Part shown: positions 14,913-23,500 of the stretch, in pieces
How positions within the stretch are numbered: position 1 is the stretch's first letter
Layout of the letters: every line of letters starts with the position of its first letter
NCBI GenBank assembly: GCA_033721915.1
Contig: JAWWAC010000044.1
Span: 1 to 23,932 of the forward strand
DNA length: 23,932 nt
Source: REBR01 sp033721915
Lineage (GTDB): Bacteria > Pseudomonadota > Gammaproteobacteria > Pseudomonadales > Oleiphilaceae
Direction: 5' to 3'
Translations under genes and position numbers: made by a program
The notes under the pieces: model-generated
Databases searched by the model: none
What the model was told of the DNA's origin: nothing
Seen by the model: the letters and a program-made list of their open reading frames with translations, nothing else

Positions 14913-15704
14913 TCACATGCCAAGCCTGTTTGGATTAAACTGATGATCGTTCTTTATATCAGTCTTGACATCGTCAAGAACAAACAGGGTTTTGTCCTGG
15001 CTTGTCAGGTTTTCCATAACACGATGCCTGGCCAGCCAGTGCCCCTCATTGTCCAGTTTTACAAAGTCACGGATGTTCTGACGCTTGAATTTTTTACCCT
15101 CTTCATCAAAGTACAGAATCTTTGTCGTTGTGAAATTGTCCTTCCGGATCCATGACTTCACTTTCTGATACCCATAATCCTCCACCACGTCCTGGTTCTT
15201 TGCCGTGGAGAGCACAACGTAGTGGTCGGCCTCCTGCCTAACCACCTCATCGACAATCCGGTGGTCATAAAGGTCAGTCTTGGGAGTCGCAAGGTCCGAA
15301 AAGGTGAATTCGGTGCCCACGAAGCTGTTTTTCTTATTGCCGGAAGCAATCTGCCTGGTGCGGCCAATGGCGGGCAGGTAAAGCCACATATTATCCTCAT
15401 AGCCCGGTTTTTCGATATTCAGCAGTGTTGTACCTGCAATATCCCCAGGTGAGGAAAACAGGAATAGACGCATGGGCCTTCCATCCTCTCCAAGCTTCAT
15501 TTTTGTTATTCCAGACTTGGAGCTGGTATTGCCATTTGCCGATCGCTGGGTGACTTCAATGGAGGCGCTCCAGGAGCGGTATTTGTCCACTTCACTGGCG
15601 CGTTTGGCGATTTCCCTGGCTTCCAGGCTGACAGTATCGCCACCATGGGCAAGGCTGATACTGAATAGGAAAATGCACACTACGAACTTGACTGATGCTT
15701 TCAT
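14913..15704 (-). CDS. LolA-like periplasmic outer-membrane lipoprotein-sorting family protein
   Basis: This 263-residue exported protein has a signal peptide (about residues 1-21, MKASVKFVV then a hydrophobic core, cleaved near AHGGD). The mature part matches the LolA-like family found with RND/MMPL exporters, seen in FSSPGDIAGTTLLNIEKPG (83-101), MWLYLPAIGRTRQIASGNKK (105-124) and SFVGTEFTFSDL (126-137). LolA-fold proteins are half-open beta-barrels that carry lipid moieties across the periplasm. Here it probably carries or receives the substrate of the adjacent RND pump. The gene follows the beta-barrel gene by 32 bases. It is not the housekeeping LolA, which is shorter and lies in a different context. 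Local composition is distinctly AT-rich (23 of 60 G+C at 15061-15120). Confidence 0.85.
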   Translation of the reverse strand: MKASVKFVVCIFLFSISLAHGGDTVSLEAREIAKRASEVDKYRSWSASIEVTQRSANGNTSSKSGITKMKLGEDGRPMRLFLFSSPGDIAGTTLLNIEKPGYEDNMWLYLPAIGRTRQIASGNKKNSFVGTEFTFSDLATPKTDLYDHRIVDEVVRQEADHYVVLSTAKNQDVVEDYGYQKVKSWIRKDNFTTTKILYFDEEGKKFKRQNIRDFVKLDNEGHWLARHRVMENLTSQDKTLFVLDDVKTDIKNDHQFNPNRLGM

Positions 15705-15736
15705 AAAACCCCCAACTCCCTTTGAGTTTTGTCGTG

Positions 15737-16945
15737 TTACAGGAAATAAGACAGTTGCAAGCCAATGCCGTTGCTGTATTCAAGAAAGCCAAAAAATGAA
15801 TCATTGCTTCCCTGGTTAAGCGTCACCTTGGCTGACATCGTAAAGTGCTGATTGTGCGAATACTGCAATTTCAGGCGCGAAAACCAGCCACTACTCGTGA
15901 TTGCGCTACCTCCGGCGATACGGATCTTTAGCTGGTTGTTCATTGCATTTTTCTGATATTCGGCAAACAAAACCGACTGTTCATTCTCCCTTTGATTGCG
16001 GAATGAGCTATCCAGTAAAATCAGTGCATCATCCCGTGCCTGATACTGCTTTTTGCGGTACCAGCCCTCCAGGATCAGATACCCGTCATCCGGCAGTTGC
16101 GATTCGACACCCAGTAGCCCGTTCTGGATAACATCCGAGCCACAGACCGGGCGACGACCACAATCCGCCTCTATATCGCTGTAAGCCAGCTCGGTTTTCC
16201 AGATCATTCCGGCGGCCTCCATGGAAAACTGACCACCGATCAGCTTTTTTTCGGGCAGATCGCTCCGCCATTGATGATCACCAGGACGGAAAACCGGGAT
16301 CGTATCGTGACCGTGAAAGCCAATAATGGCGCCAGTTACACTCAGAGTTCGATAACGTAGCCTCAGCAGCGATTGCGAATCACGCTCTCGTGATGGGTAT
16401 TCCACGGACTGCAGCGAGGGAACCTGACGCAGTGGGTCCAGAAAAGAATCGGGAAATCGGGTCGGTTCAATATAAGGCAGATACAGATAGCTCAGATCCA
16501 GCCGGTCTGTGATCTGAGCGTAGCTACCCGCGAAGTCAACACCGGCCTTCTGTTCGTTGGTGTCGATGGCTTGCCTTTGCAGGTTAAAAGGCACCATATA
16601 CTTGATTGGGCTGTAGAATTCAAACGTCTCCCAGCTGACCAGACGCCGGCCGAGAGCGAGTTGCAGTGGGTGGCGGTCAAGGCCTGCGTAAGCCTGTCTC
16701 AAGGCCCAGTGTGTAGGCGCACTGCCCTCGGCCATACCGGTATTCAGCTCGTAGTGCCAACTCAGTGGACTTCGACGATGCTTACCCCAGAGCACCAGCT
16801 CAGGCCGTAACGGTTCCTCCTGATCAGTAGCATCGAAATTATCCACAGGCATGAAGGAAAAGGCGCGGAATTCGTTGACTACAATCGCCCCCTGGGCAAG
16901 AGGGGCAACAATCAGAAGAATCAAGAGCAAGTAGCGCAGTATCAT
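15737..16945 (-). CDS. Outer-membrane beta-barrel protein of an RND-linked export operon
   Basis: This 402-residue protein has a cleavable signal peptide (about 1-19, cleaved at AQG-A), alternating hydrophobic/polar strands along its length, many Tyr/Trp/Phe residues, and a C-terminal strand GIGLQLSYFL ending in the hydrophobic pattern recognised by the Bam machinery. These features support an outer-membrane barrel. I recognise a general likeness to the DUF1302-type proteins that accompany MMPL and LolA-like genes, but cannot assign a precise family. Two cysteines (DCGRRPVCG, about 256-264) may form a disulfide in an extracellular loop. Its ATG overlaps the RND stop codon as ATGA and has a strong GGGGAGG site, so the two proteins are made together. 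It is probably the outer-membrane exit or acceptor for the pump substrate. Confidence 0.75.
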   Translation of the reverse strand: MILRYLLLILLIVAPLAQGAIVVNEFRAFSFMPVDNFDATDQEEPLRPELVLWGKHRRSPLSWHYELNTGMAEGSAPTHWALRQAYAGLDRHPLQLALGRRLVSWETFEFYSPIKYMVPFNLQRQAIDTNEQKAGVDFAGSYAQITDRLDLSYLYLPYIEPTRFPDSFLDPLRQVPSLQSVEYPSRERDSQSLLRLRYRTLSVTGAIIGFHGHDTIPVFRPGDHQWRSDLPEKKLIGGQFSMEAAGMIWKTELAYSDIEADCGRRPVCGSDVIQNGLLGVESQLPDDGYLILEGWYRKKQYQARDDALILLDSSFRNQRENEQSVLFAEYQKNAMNNQLKIRIAGGSAITSSGWFSRLKLQYSHNQHFTMSAKVTLNQGSNDSFFGFLEYSNGIGLQLSYFL

Positions 16946-19296
16946 CCGGCAACCTCCCCATCCTTCACTGTCTCTACCGTTGCACTGTGTTGCCGGTCAG
17001 GGGCTTTCAGAGCCCCTATTCTGGACAGGAAAAGGATGGCCAGTGGCATGACGAAAAGTTCGCAGATAAGGCCGATGAGCACCGTGAGTGCGATCAGGAA
17101 TCCGAATTTCGTCAGGCTCAGCATGGTGGACAAGGCGTAGGTGGAAAACGCCGCTGCAATGACCAGCGAAGTGGCGCTCACTGCCTGGGCACAATGCACG
17201 TAGCTGTGCCGCAGGGCCTCATTGACCGAATGCCCTCCTGCCACTTCGTACCGCACATGCTGGATAAAATGAAGCGTGTCATCGTCCAGTATGCCGATTG
17301 CAATGCCGGCAATCAGAATGAGATAAGGGTCCAGTGGAATGCCCAGCCACCCCATAACACCCAGTATCATGAGGATGGCATAAGCGTTGACAGCAGAGAT
17401 CACCAGTCCTGTGACCAGTGAGCGTGTGAGCAGTGTCATCATGAGCACAATAATAAACAGGCTAATCCCCAGTGAGGTGAGTTGCGTCACGGTCAGATAC
17501 TCATTGATCTTCATCCACAAGGGCACAATGCCGGTTACCTCTGACGCAACGGGTGTGCCCTCAAGGTGGGTCGCAGCAGCCTGGTTAATATGATCGACGA
17601 GGGGTTTGACCTCGGAATAGGGACGGTTCGGTATCTGCACCCTGATACGGGCAGTGCTGTAGTCATCAGTGACCAGATCACGCACATCGTCCCGGCCCGA
17701 GGACTCAAACAGCAAATAATACTGCCCCGCCATGTTGCGTTCTGTGGGCAGCTTGTAGGCACTTTCCTCGCCCTGGTGTAATGCCTGACCGATTTCCTTA
17801 AGAACATCCGTCACGGCGTAGGTCATCACCGGCAGGTCGTCGTATTGCTCAATGGATGACTGGATGCGCTCCAGGTTGGCCAGTGCGTCCGGGTCCTTGA
17901 AATAATTCCGCTGGTTTGTATTGAGAATCACTTCCAGGGACGTGGTGGCTTCAAACACCTCATCGATCGCCTCATAGTCCTTCCTGATCTGCGTGTCGGG
18001 CTTGAAACTTCCGAGGTAATAAAAATCCTGCTTCAGCAACACCACACCCAGTGCGGCAATAAACCCGAGCACGACAAACACCAGGGTGATCCAGGATTTT
18101 CGCCTCTGCACAAGATCAAAAAGCCTTCCGTAATGGCGCTGCCATTTTCCTAAATGCTGAGTTCGGTAAAGGCTTTTTTCTGAGGCAAAGAAAACCGCAC
18201 CGGGTAACAGTGCAATGGATAACAGGAAGCACAACGGCAGGCTTAACGACAGCACGATACCCACATCTCGGACCGGTGCGATATCCGAGAGGGCAAAAGC
18301 CATTAAGGCACCCGATGTGGTGATGACAGCGGCACCAGCGGGAAGGCAATTCTTGCGCAGGGCCACAGCTGTCGCCTGCTGACGGGTTTGGCCCTCACCG
18401 ACACAGGTCATGGCCGCCGTCAGGAAAAAGATAATGGGTCCGATGCCTACCGTAATCATGAATGCCGGCACAATGGGGGTCAGCAGCGTCATGGGTTTAC
18501 CCAGCAACCCCATGACAGAAAACGCAATCAGCACCGACAGACCCGCCACAACCAATGGGAATACGGCCAGGGAAAACGAGCGGAAAATCAACAGCAGAAC
18601 GATCAGGGCCATCAGGTAGGTCAGACTGCCAAAAAGGGCATTTTCGCGGGTTACAATCTGGCTCATCTTGGCATCCAGAACCGGAGCGCCTGCCATCACC
18701 GGGTCATAGGGCTGGTAGCTGGGCTGTGCGAGTAACTCTTCAAGTCGTTCTGTCAGCTCAATCTTGTAGTCAATCTGGCCACTGATGGCTTCGGTTTCGA
18801 TCACGGTGGCCACATAGCGGCCCTCCCTGGCCGAATAGCGACCGGAAAGGAAGGGATGCGTTGCACTCACCGCCTGTTTGTCAGCCAGTAACTCCTGCGT
18901 GGCATCCCTGGGTATAAAGTCACCTATGTGAATCACATTGCCCTCTGCAGCCACAGAGCGTGCATTCGCAATATCAGTGACTTCGACAACCCCTTCGAGA
19001 GAAGAGACGGATCTGCGGAATGCGCGCAGATGCTCTATAAACGATTCACTCCATGGCTGTGGAGCACGCCATTGCACAATGGTGTACTCGTCACTGGTAA
19101 AACGATTTTTGAATTGCTCATACGCAATCAGTGTTTCGTCCCCCGGTATGAAAAAGTTCTCGGGGGAGTTTTCAAATGTCACCTTCAAGGAAAATGGTGC
19201 CAGTGCCACAATAAAGAGGGCTGCCAGCAGCAGTGTTTTTATGGGACTTATGCTGATTCGCTCCAGTAATGATGAATATTGTGAATGATTTTCCAT
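16942..19296 (-). CDS. RND/MMPL-family exporter
   Basis: This 784-residue inner-membrane protein has the duplicated MMPL layout: one helix (about 15-37), a large periplasmic loop, a block of five helices, then a second helix, loop and five-helix block. ENSPENFFIPGDE marks the start of the first loop. The second block contains GIAIGILDDDTLHFIQHVRYE, with the acidic DDD and the following His typical of the proton-relay segment of this superfamily. Relatives export lipids (mycobacterial MmpL, hopanoid HpnN). No separate membrane-fusion protein is encoded here, which is usual for MMPL pumps. The ATG at 19296 (MENHSQYSS) was chosen; the frame is open 39 codons further up, but that sequence is AT-rich leader with no family likeness. 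It lies 58 bases after the condensation-type gene and overlaps the barrel gene by four bases. Confidence 0.9.
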   Translation of the reverse strand: MENHSQYSSLLERISISPIKTLLLAALFIVALAPFSLKVTFENSPENFFIPGDETLIAYEQFKNRFTSDEYTIVQWRAPQPWSESFIEHLRAFRRSVSSLEGVVEVTDIANARSVAAEGNVIHIGDFIPRDATQELLADKQAVSATHPFLSGRYSAREGRYVATVIETEAISGQIDYKIELTERLEELLAQPSYQPYDPVMAGAPVLDAKMSQIVTRENALFGSLTYLMALIVLLLIFRSFSLAVFPLVVAGLSVLIAFSVMGLLGKPMTLLTPIVPAFMITVGIGPIIFFLTAAMTCVGEGQTRQQATAVALRKNCLPAGAAVITTSGALMAFALSDIAPVRDVGIVLSLSLPLCFLLSIALLPGAVFFASEKSLYRTQHLGKWQRHYGRLFDLVQRRKSWITLVFVVLGFIAALGVVLLKQDFYYLGSFKPDTQIRKDYEAIDEVFEATTSLEVILNTNQRNYFKDPDALANLERIQSSIEQYDDLPVMTYAVTDVLKEIGQALHQGEESAYKLPTERNMAGQYYLLFESSGRDDVRDLVTDDYSTARIRVQIPNRPYSEVKPLVDHINQAAATHLEGTPVASEVTGIVPLWMKINEYLTVTQLTSLGISLFIIVLMMTLLTRSLVTGLVISAVNAYAILMILGVMGWLGIPLDPYLILIAGIAIGILDDDTLHFIQHVRYEVAGGHSVNEALRHSYVHCAQAVSATSLVIAAAFSTYALSTMLSLTKFGFLIALTVLIGLICELFVMPLAILFLSRIGALKAPDRQHSATVETVKDGEVAG

Positions 19297-19354
19297 AGGG
19301 CTTGTTTTCCGATAGAAACATTTATAAGAGAAATTCTTTATTAAAAAGTTGTTG

Positions 19355-20704
19355 CTATAATTTTTCCAATTCCATGAAGTAGTCATCCAGAAACCGGTTT
19401 TTTTCTTCGACACCGAAACAGGACTTGTCGTACAACATAATCAACCGGATTCTGTCGCGGAAACCGGAAAACTGGCACATGGTGATACCCGGCGGAAACA
19501 GTTGTGCGTAAGTAAAAAACTCGTCAATCACCGAGTCGCCGAACTTCTCCAGAGCAAAGGGTATCTGGCCAGGATTAGTCACAATCATCTTTGACTTGAC
19601 CACCTTCCTGATGAAGGACCGAAGCCGTGTGGAATCCCTTATCCGCCGCACCAGAACAATCATTAAACGGTAACGAAAATACTCAACAAGATGGCCGCCG
19701 CTTTTCATTCCATTAATGCGTCGCATGATCTGTTGCAGCATATCCTGATCACCGCCCGGCTTGATTCGGATAAAATACGGCATGACGACATTCTCATAGA
19801 GACTGTCGCACTCCCCTTTCCCCAGGGGACGTAAAGAAAACATGTCGACCAGACGCACCTGACGCTTTTGATGGTCCTGGTTGTTCCGCCAGATCAGTCG
19901 GGACAGGGCCAGTAACATCAGCGAATGAACACTCGAACGGTTCTGTTTTGCAGCCTCGCGAAGACGCTGAAACAGGGTTTCCGGCAGCTCCCGAATTTCA
20001 AGACCCCGCTGCGTGAAATCCGGGCTGTATTGCGGTTCGGCCTTGCGGTCCAGTGGGTTGGAGATGTCTTTGGCAAACAGGTCGCGAACCAGAAAGACAA
20101 CCGCCCCTAAAAACATCATCAGTTTTTCCGCCAGGCCTGCCACAAAAAAATAGCGGTCCATGCTCCGGTTGGGGGGATTGACTGGTGTCAAAAACGCCAG
20201 TGCTGCGGCATTTCCGTGATAAATACCGTTGTAGATCCGGACCAGATCATGAGAAATCTGATAGCTGGCCCTGGCATCTTCGGCGATGTGGCTGGTCACC
20301 AGCTGAAGATAGGTCGCCCCCCTGACTCGGCTCAGGTGCACCCGCAGGGGTATGTCCTTTCCCTCCCTGAATTGCACGCACCATGCGGCATTCACCATTT
20401 CCTCCATCTGCGCATGATGTCCTTCCGCCTCCAGGGCGATCTCATCGATGACGACCTCCTGCCGGACCGAGCGCCACCCTGGCTGACGGCCTTTTGACTG
20501 CATGACGGATCTCAGCAGGGGGTGACGCTCCACCAGCTTGTCAATGGATTGCCTGAGAACAGCCCTGTCGAGCTCTCCCCTGATGCGGAAGATACAGGCG
20601 GAATTCGCGTTAACGGTCCTTCCCAGGTGATAGAAAACTTCGCTTGTGACAGACATGGGGCGCCAGGACGGAGTCCGGCTCTCCTTGTCATACATGGCGG
20701 TCAT
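19355..20704 (-). CDS. Condensation-superfamily acyltransferase (NRPS C-domain/PapA-like)
   Basis: This 449-residue stand-alone enzyme resembles the chloramphenicol-acetyltransferase/condensation fold. The N-terminal pattern (SVTSEVFYHL, then ANSACIFRIRGELDRAVL and LVERHPLLRSV, about 18-67) is typical of condensation and PapA enzymes. The active-site motif HHxxxDG appears as SHIAEDA (138-144): the first His is Ser and the final Gly is Ala, but the second, catalytic His (H139) and the Asp (D143) are kept. It should join an activated acyl group to an amine or alcohol. No carrier-protein domain is attached, so the donor may be an acyl-CoA made by the ligase next door. A hydrophobic stretch (about 187-206, EKLMMFLGAVVFLV) may touch the membrane. 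Its start overlaps the ligase stop as ATGA, with AAGGGA upstream. Confidence 0.82.
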   Translation of the reverse strand: MTAMYDKESRTPSWRPMSVTSEVFYHLGRTVNANSACIFRIRGELDRAVLRQSIDKLVERHPLLRSVMQSKGRQPGWRSVRQEVVIDEIALEAEGHHAQMEEMVNAAWCVQFREGKDIPLRVHLSRVRGATYLQLVTSHIAEDARASYQISHDLVRIYNGIYHGNAAALAFLTPVNPPNRSMDRYFFVAGLAEKLMMFLGAVVFLVRDLFAKDISNPLDRKAEPQYSPDFTQRGLEIRELPETLFQRLREAAKQNRSSVHSLMLLALSRLIWRNNQDHQKRQVRLVDMFSLRPLGKGECDSLYENVVMPYFIRIKPGGDQDMLQQIMRRINGMKSGGHLVEYFRYRLMIVLVRRIRDSTRLRSFIRKVVKSKMIVTNPGQIPFALEKFGDSVIDEFFTYAQLFPPGITMCQFSGFRDRIRLIMLYDKSCFGVEEKNRFLDDYFMELEKL

Positions 20705-22338
20705 ACCGTATCCCTTTCTTCCATGTCTTCCCGCAACTGCCTTTTGAGTACTTTCCCTGTCAGTCCCCTGGGAATGGCTTCCCTGTCAACGAACTGGACA
20801 CCACCACAGCGAACGCCTTCAGGCAGTGCCTCTCTGACCCAAAGCTCCATCTCTTCTTTCGATACAGAGCGGCCGCGACGTGATTGCACGAAAATCAGAG
20901 GCTGCTGCCCCTCGTCCGGTGTGTTCCTGGCGACCACGACCGCTTCCGTCACTCCCTGATGCTTGAGAACATGCTCCTCCAGCAGCAAACTCGACAGAAC
21001 GCCATTGGCGGAGTGTATCTGGTCCACGCAGCGGTCAAGGTGGAAGTAACGGCCCCGTCGATCCCGGTACCCCATATCCCCGGTCCACCACCAGCCGTCC
21101 TTTACAACGCCGTGGAGACGGTCATGGGCATTCCAGTAGCCCTTGAACAGCGTTGGTCCCTTGACCATCAGGCGCCCCGTTTCCAGGCGCTTCACTTTGC
21201 GTCCGTTTTCATCCGCCACCTTGACCCTGGGGCCTGCGAAAGTACTGCGCCCGATGCAGCGGGAAAAGGTTTTTGAGTATTTGGTGGAGACCTTGATGAA
21301 GGCCGGAAAGCCCACCTCGGAGGTGCCCAGTGAGTCGATATAGGCTGAAGGAATGAAAACCTGGCCAAAGCAGCCCAGAAGCGAGCCGTATTGCAGAAAC
21401 TCCCGGATATGAGCCTCATGGCTCGAGTCGGCACCCGCCATCCACAGCTTGACGCTGCTCAGATCATGACTTTCCAGCCCGTAATCATAGATATCCACAT
21501 AAATGTGAGGAAAGCAGAAGACAACTTGTGGCCGGAAGGACTGGATGCAGTCCAGAACATTGGCGGCAACATCTTTCTGCAATAGAAGGCCTTCATTGCC
21601 GGCGATAGCCGCGGAGGAAATCCCCTGATAACTGATAAAATGGTTGTAAGGCATCGCGGACAGAAAACGCTGGCCTTTGAACACCGGCTGAATTTTCAGC
21701 ATCCCTTTCAGTCCGGCAATAAAGGAACCACTGGTGTGCAGAACCCCCTTGGGGATTCCCGTGGTACCGCTGGTATGCACAATAAAGATATCTTCATCAG
21801 GCCATGGTGAAACCGGCTCAAACTCCGCCGGAAAGCCTGCCAGGGTTTCGGCAAAAACGTTTTGATCCCCCTGCCCTGTCTGATCGGTTATGAAAACCTG
21901 TTCTACACAGGGACACTTTTCCAGAAAGCCGGCCTCAAGAAGCTCGGCATATCGTTCGGAATCCGTGAACAGATAACGGCTGCCCGTGTTATTGACGTAC
22001 TCGATGAAGATGTCGGTTGCCATGTCCCCGTGTATGGGTACGGCAATGCCCCCCGCCCTTATCGTGGCCATGCCCAGCAGAAAATAGTCGGGGGAGTTGT
22101 TCTGGTAGATGGCGACTCGGTTAAATCGCTCTATTGAGTGCGATAACAGAAGCCGACTGACCCGATTGGCCTGGGCGATAAGCTGGGACAGCCGGACATG
22201 ATCCGTTTTTTCACCCAGAAGCGTTTGCTGGTCAAAGTGCAGAAACGTGAAATCACCGTGCCGCTGGTACGCTTTGTCCAGAAAATTGCCCGCGTTGAGT
22301 TCACGATCGAAAATAAATTGGACTCGAGCCCAGCTCAT
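20701..22338 (-). CDS. AMP-forming acyl/aryl ligase (ANL superfamily)
   Basis: This 545-residue enzyme activates a carboxylic acid with ATP, forming an acyl-adenylate and probably a CoA thioester. The phosphate loop is HTSGTTGIPKG (188-198). The adenine-binding motif is SLGTSEVG (336-343), where most relatives have YGxTE. TGD is at 419-421, the hinge region is DRCVDQIHSANG (435-446) instead of the usual GRxDDxIKxxG, and the C-terminal catalytic lysine is K529 in RGLTGKVLKRQ. All catalytic parts are therefore present with variant motifs. The substrate cannot be read off; an aromatic or medium-chain acid is inferred from the monooxygenase beside it. The ATG at 22338 has AAGGGAG six bases upstream. 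The gene overlaps the condensation gene by four bases. Confidence 0.88.
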   Translation of the reverse strand: MSWARVQFIFDRELNAGNFLDKAYQRHGDFTFLHFDQQTLLGEKTDHVRLSQLIAQANRVSRLLLSHSIERFNRVAIYQNNSPDYFLLGMATIRAGGIAVPIHGDMATDIFIEYVNNTGSRYLFTDSERYAELLEAGFLEKCPCVEQVFITDQTGQGDQNVFAETLAGFPAEFEPVSPWPDEDIFIVHTSGTTGIPKGVLHTSGSFIAGLKGMLKIQPVFKGQRFLSAMPYNHFISYQGISSAAIAGNEGLLLQKDVAANVLDCIQSFRPQVVFCFPHIYVDIYDYGLESHDLSSVKLWMAGADSSHEAHIREFLQYGSLLGCFGQVFIPSAYIDSLGTSEVGFPAFIKVSTKYSKTFSRCIGRSTFAGPRVKVADENGRKVKRLETGRLMVKGPTLFKGYWNAHDRLHGVVKDGWWWTGDMGYRDRRGRYFHLDRCVDQIHSANGVLSSLLLEEHVLKHQGVTEAVVVARNTPDEGQQPLIFVQSRRGRSVSKEEMELWVREALPEGVRCGGVQFVDREAIPRGLTGKVLKRQLREDMEERDTV

Positions 22339-22396
22339 GATTCTCCCTTCCCTGTCTCATCCCGGCATCCGAATGCCGTGTGAATGTTTTCTGTCT

Positions 22397-23500
22397 TTAT
22401 TGGCACTGCCCGGAAGCGGGCCAGACTGTTGCACGTCCCATTAATGCATGGCCAAATTCGGGTTGCGGCAAATGAAAGTACTGCCATGCCCGGCTGAACC
22501 ATTCCGAGGACTGGATTCCCAGCTTCTGATAGCGCTCTGATGTTTTCTGTCTCAGTGACTGGTAATGAGTGAATGCACTGATCGGCTCAGACTGTGTCAT
22601 CAGCGCATCCGACAAGGCCACAGCGTCGGCGATGGCAAGGCGGGTGCCCGATCCAATCGAGAAGTGCACGGTACGGGCCGCATCACCGACCAGTACAAGC
22701 CACCTCCCATCCAGTTCAGCAAACCAGCGCCGGCAGCCGACGCTGTGAAAAGCCATCCACCGGTCGAGTGCTGTATCGCCCGGCGGCACCATTGATTCCC
22801 CACACAGGCTCTGGGAGAAGACTTGCGAGAAAAAACGGCTGAGGGATTCACCATTCCGGGGGTTTAATGACTGCAGGTTTTGCTGCCGGGTCTCGACGAT
22901 GGCACTGGACTGACTGCGGCTGAAGGGATAGGCATGCAGGATCATGTTGCCATATTCGGTGGAAGCGAAATCAAAGATGAAATCGTCCAGACCCTTGTTG
23001 ATGGAAAACCAGTGATAACGAAGCTTATGGGGCAGTCTGTAGGGCTGGAATAACGCATCATAGTGGCTGCGGAAGGTGCTGAATGCGCCATCGGCCACCA
23101 CCAGCAAATCTGAGGGAGGCAAGTCACTGTGATGGCGTATGCAGGAACCGTAATGGATCTCTACGGCATGACGAACACAATACTCACGGAGGATGCAAAG
23201 CAACTCCCAGCGGGGGATGCCCAGCAGAGGTCTGCTGCGGAAATGGCTGACTTCCCGCTCCTTGGAGACTACAACGTCACTGATCAGCCTTCCCGATTGC
23301 CTGACCTGAGCCGCCATTGATGGGTCAATCCCATGGAGTTTCTCAAGAGAATCCTGATGCAGGATAATCCCAAGCCCTGGATTTTCATCGGGCAAACGCC
23401 GCTCATGAACACGCACGGTCCGGAAACCGTGGTGTTTTTTCAGCAGCATCGCGCTCACCAGCCCCGCTGGACCGGCACCTATGACATCGGCCCGGTTCAT
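22397..23500 (-). CDS. FAD-dependent monooxygenase of the aromatic hydroxylase type
   Basis: This 367-residue flavoprotein is a group A-type monooxygenase. It has the FAD Rossmann loop VIGAGPAG (6-13), the DG motif VVADGAFSTFR (134-144) and the GD motif GDAARTVHFSIGSGTRLA (272-289). That last motif closely recalls salicylyl-CoA 5-hydroxylase and anthraniloyl-CoA monooxygenase as I remember them (GDAAHTAHFSIGSGTKLA), enzymes that hydroxylate CoA-bound aromatic acids with NADPH and oxygen. That gives a reason to pair it with the ligase 58 bases downstream. There is no fused second domain, unlike the bifunctional relatives, which are about twice as long. The ATG at 23500 (MNRADVIG) overlaps the cupin stop as ATGA; a longer open frame to 23566 would add residues unlike the family. 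The reaction on a CoA substrate is inference. Confidence 0.85.
   Translation of the reverse strand: MNRADVIGAGPAGLVSAMLLKKHHGFRTVRVHERRLPDENPGLGIILHQDSLEKLHGIDPSMAAQVRQSGRLISDVVVSKEREVSHFRSRPLLGIPRWELLCILREYCVRHAVEIHYGSCIRHHSDLPPSDLLVVADGAFSTFRSHYDALFQPYRLPHKLRYHWFSINKGLDDFIFDFASTEYGNMILHAYPFSRSQSSAIVETRQQNLQSLNPRNGESLSRFFSQVFSQSLCGESMVPPGDTALDRWMAFHSVGCRRWFAELDGRWLVLVGDAARTVHFSIGSGTRLAIADAVALSDALMTQSEPISAFTHYQSLRQKTSERYQKLGIQSSEWFSRAWQYFHLPQPEFGHALMGRATVWPASGQCQ

Noticed and set aside
19297..19413. 39-codon upstream extension of the RND exporter
   Set aside because: The sequence is AT-rich leader with odd composition, overlaps the 3' end of the condensation-type gene, and precedes a start with normal family N-terminus.
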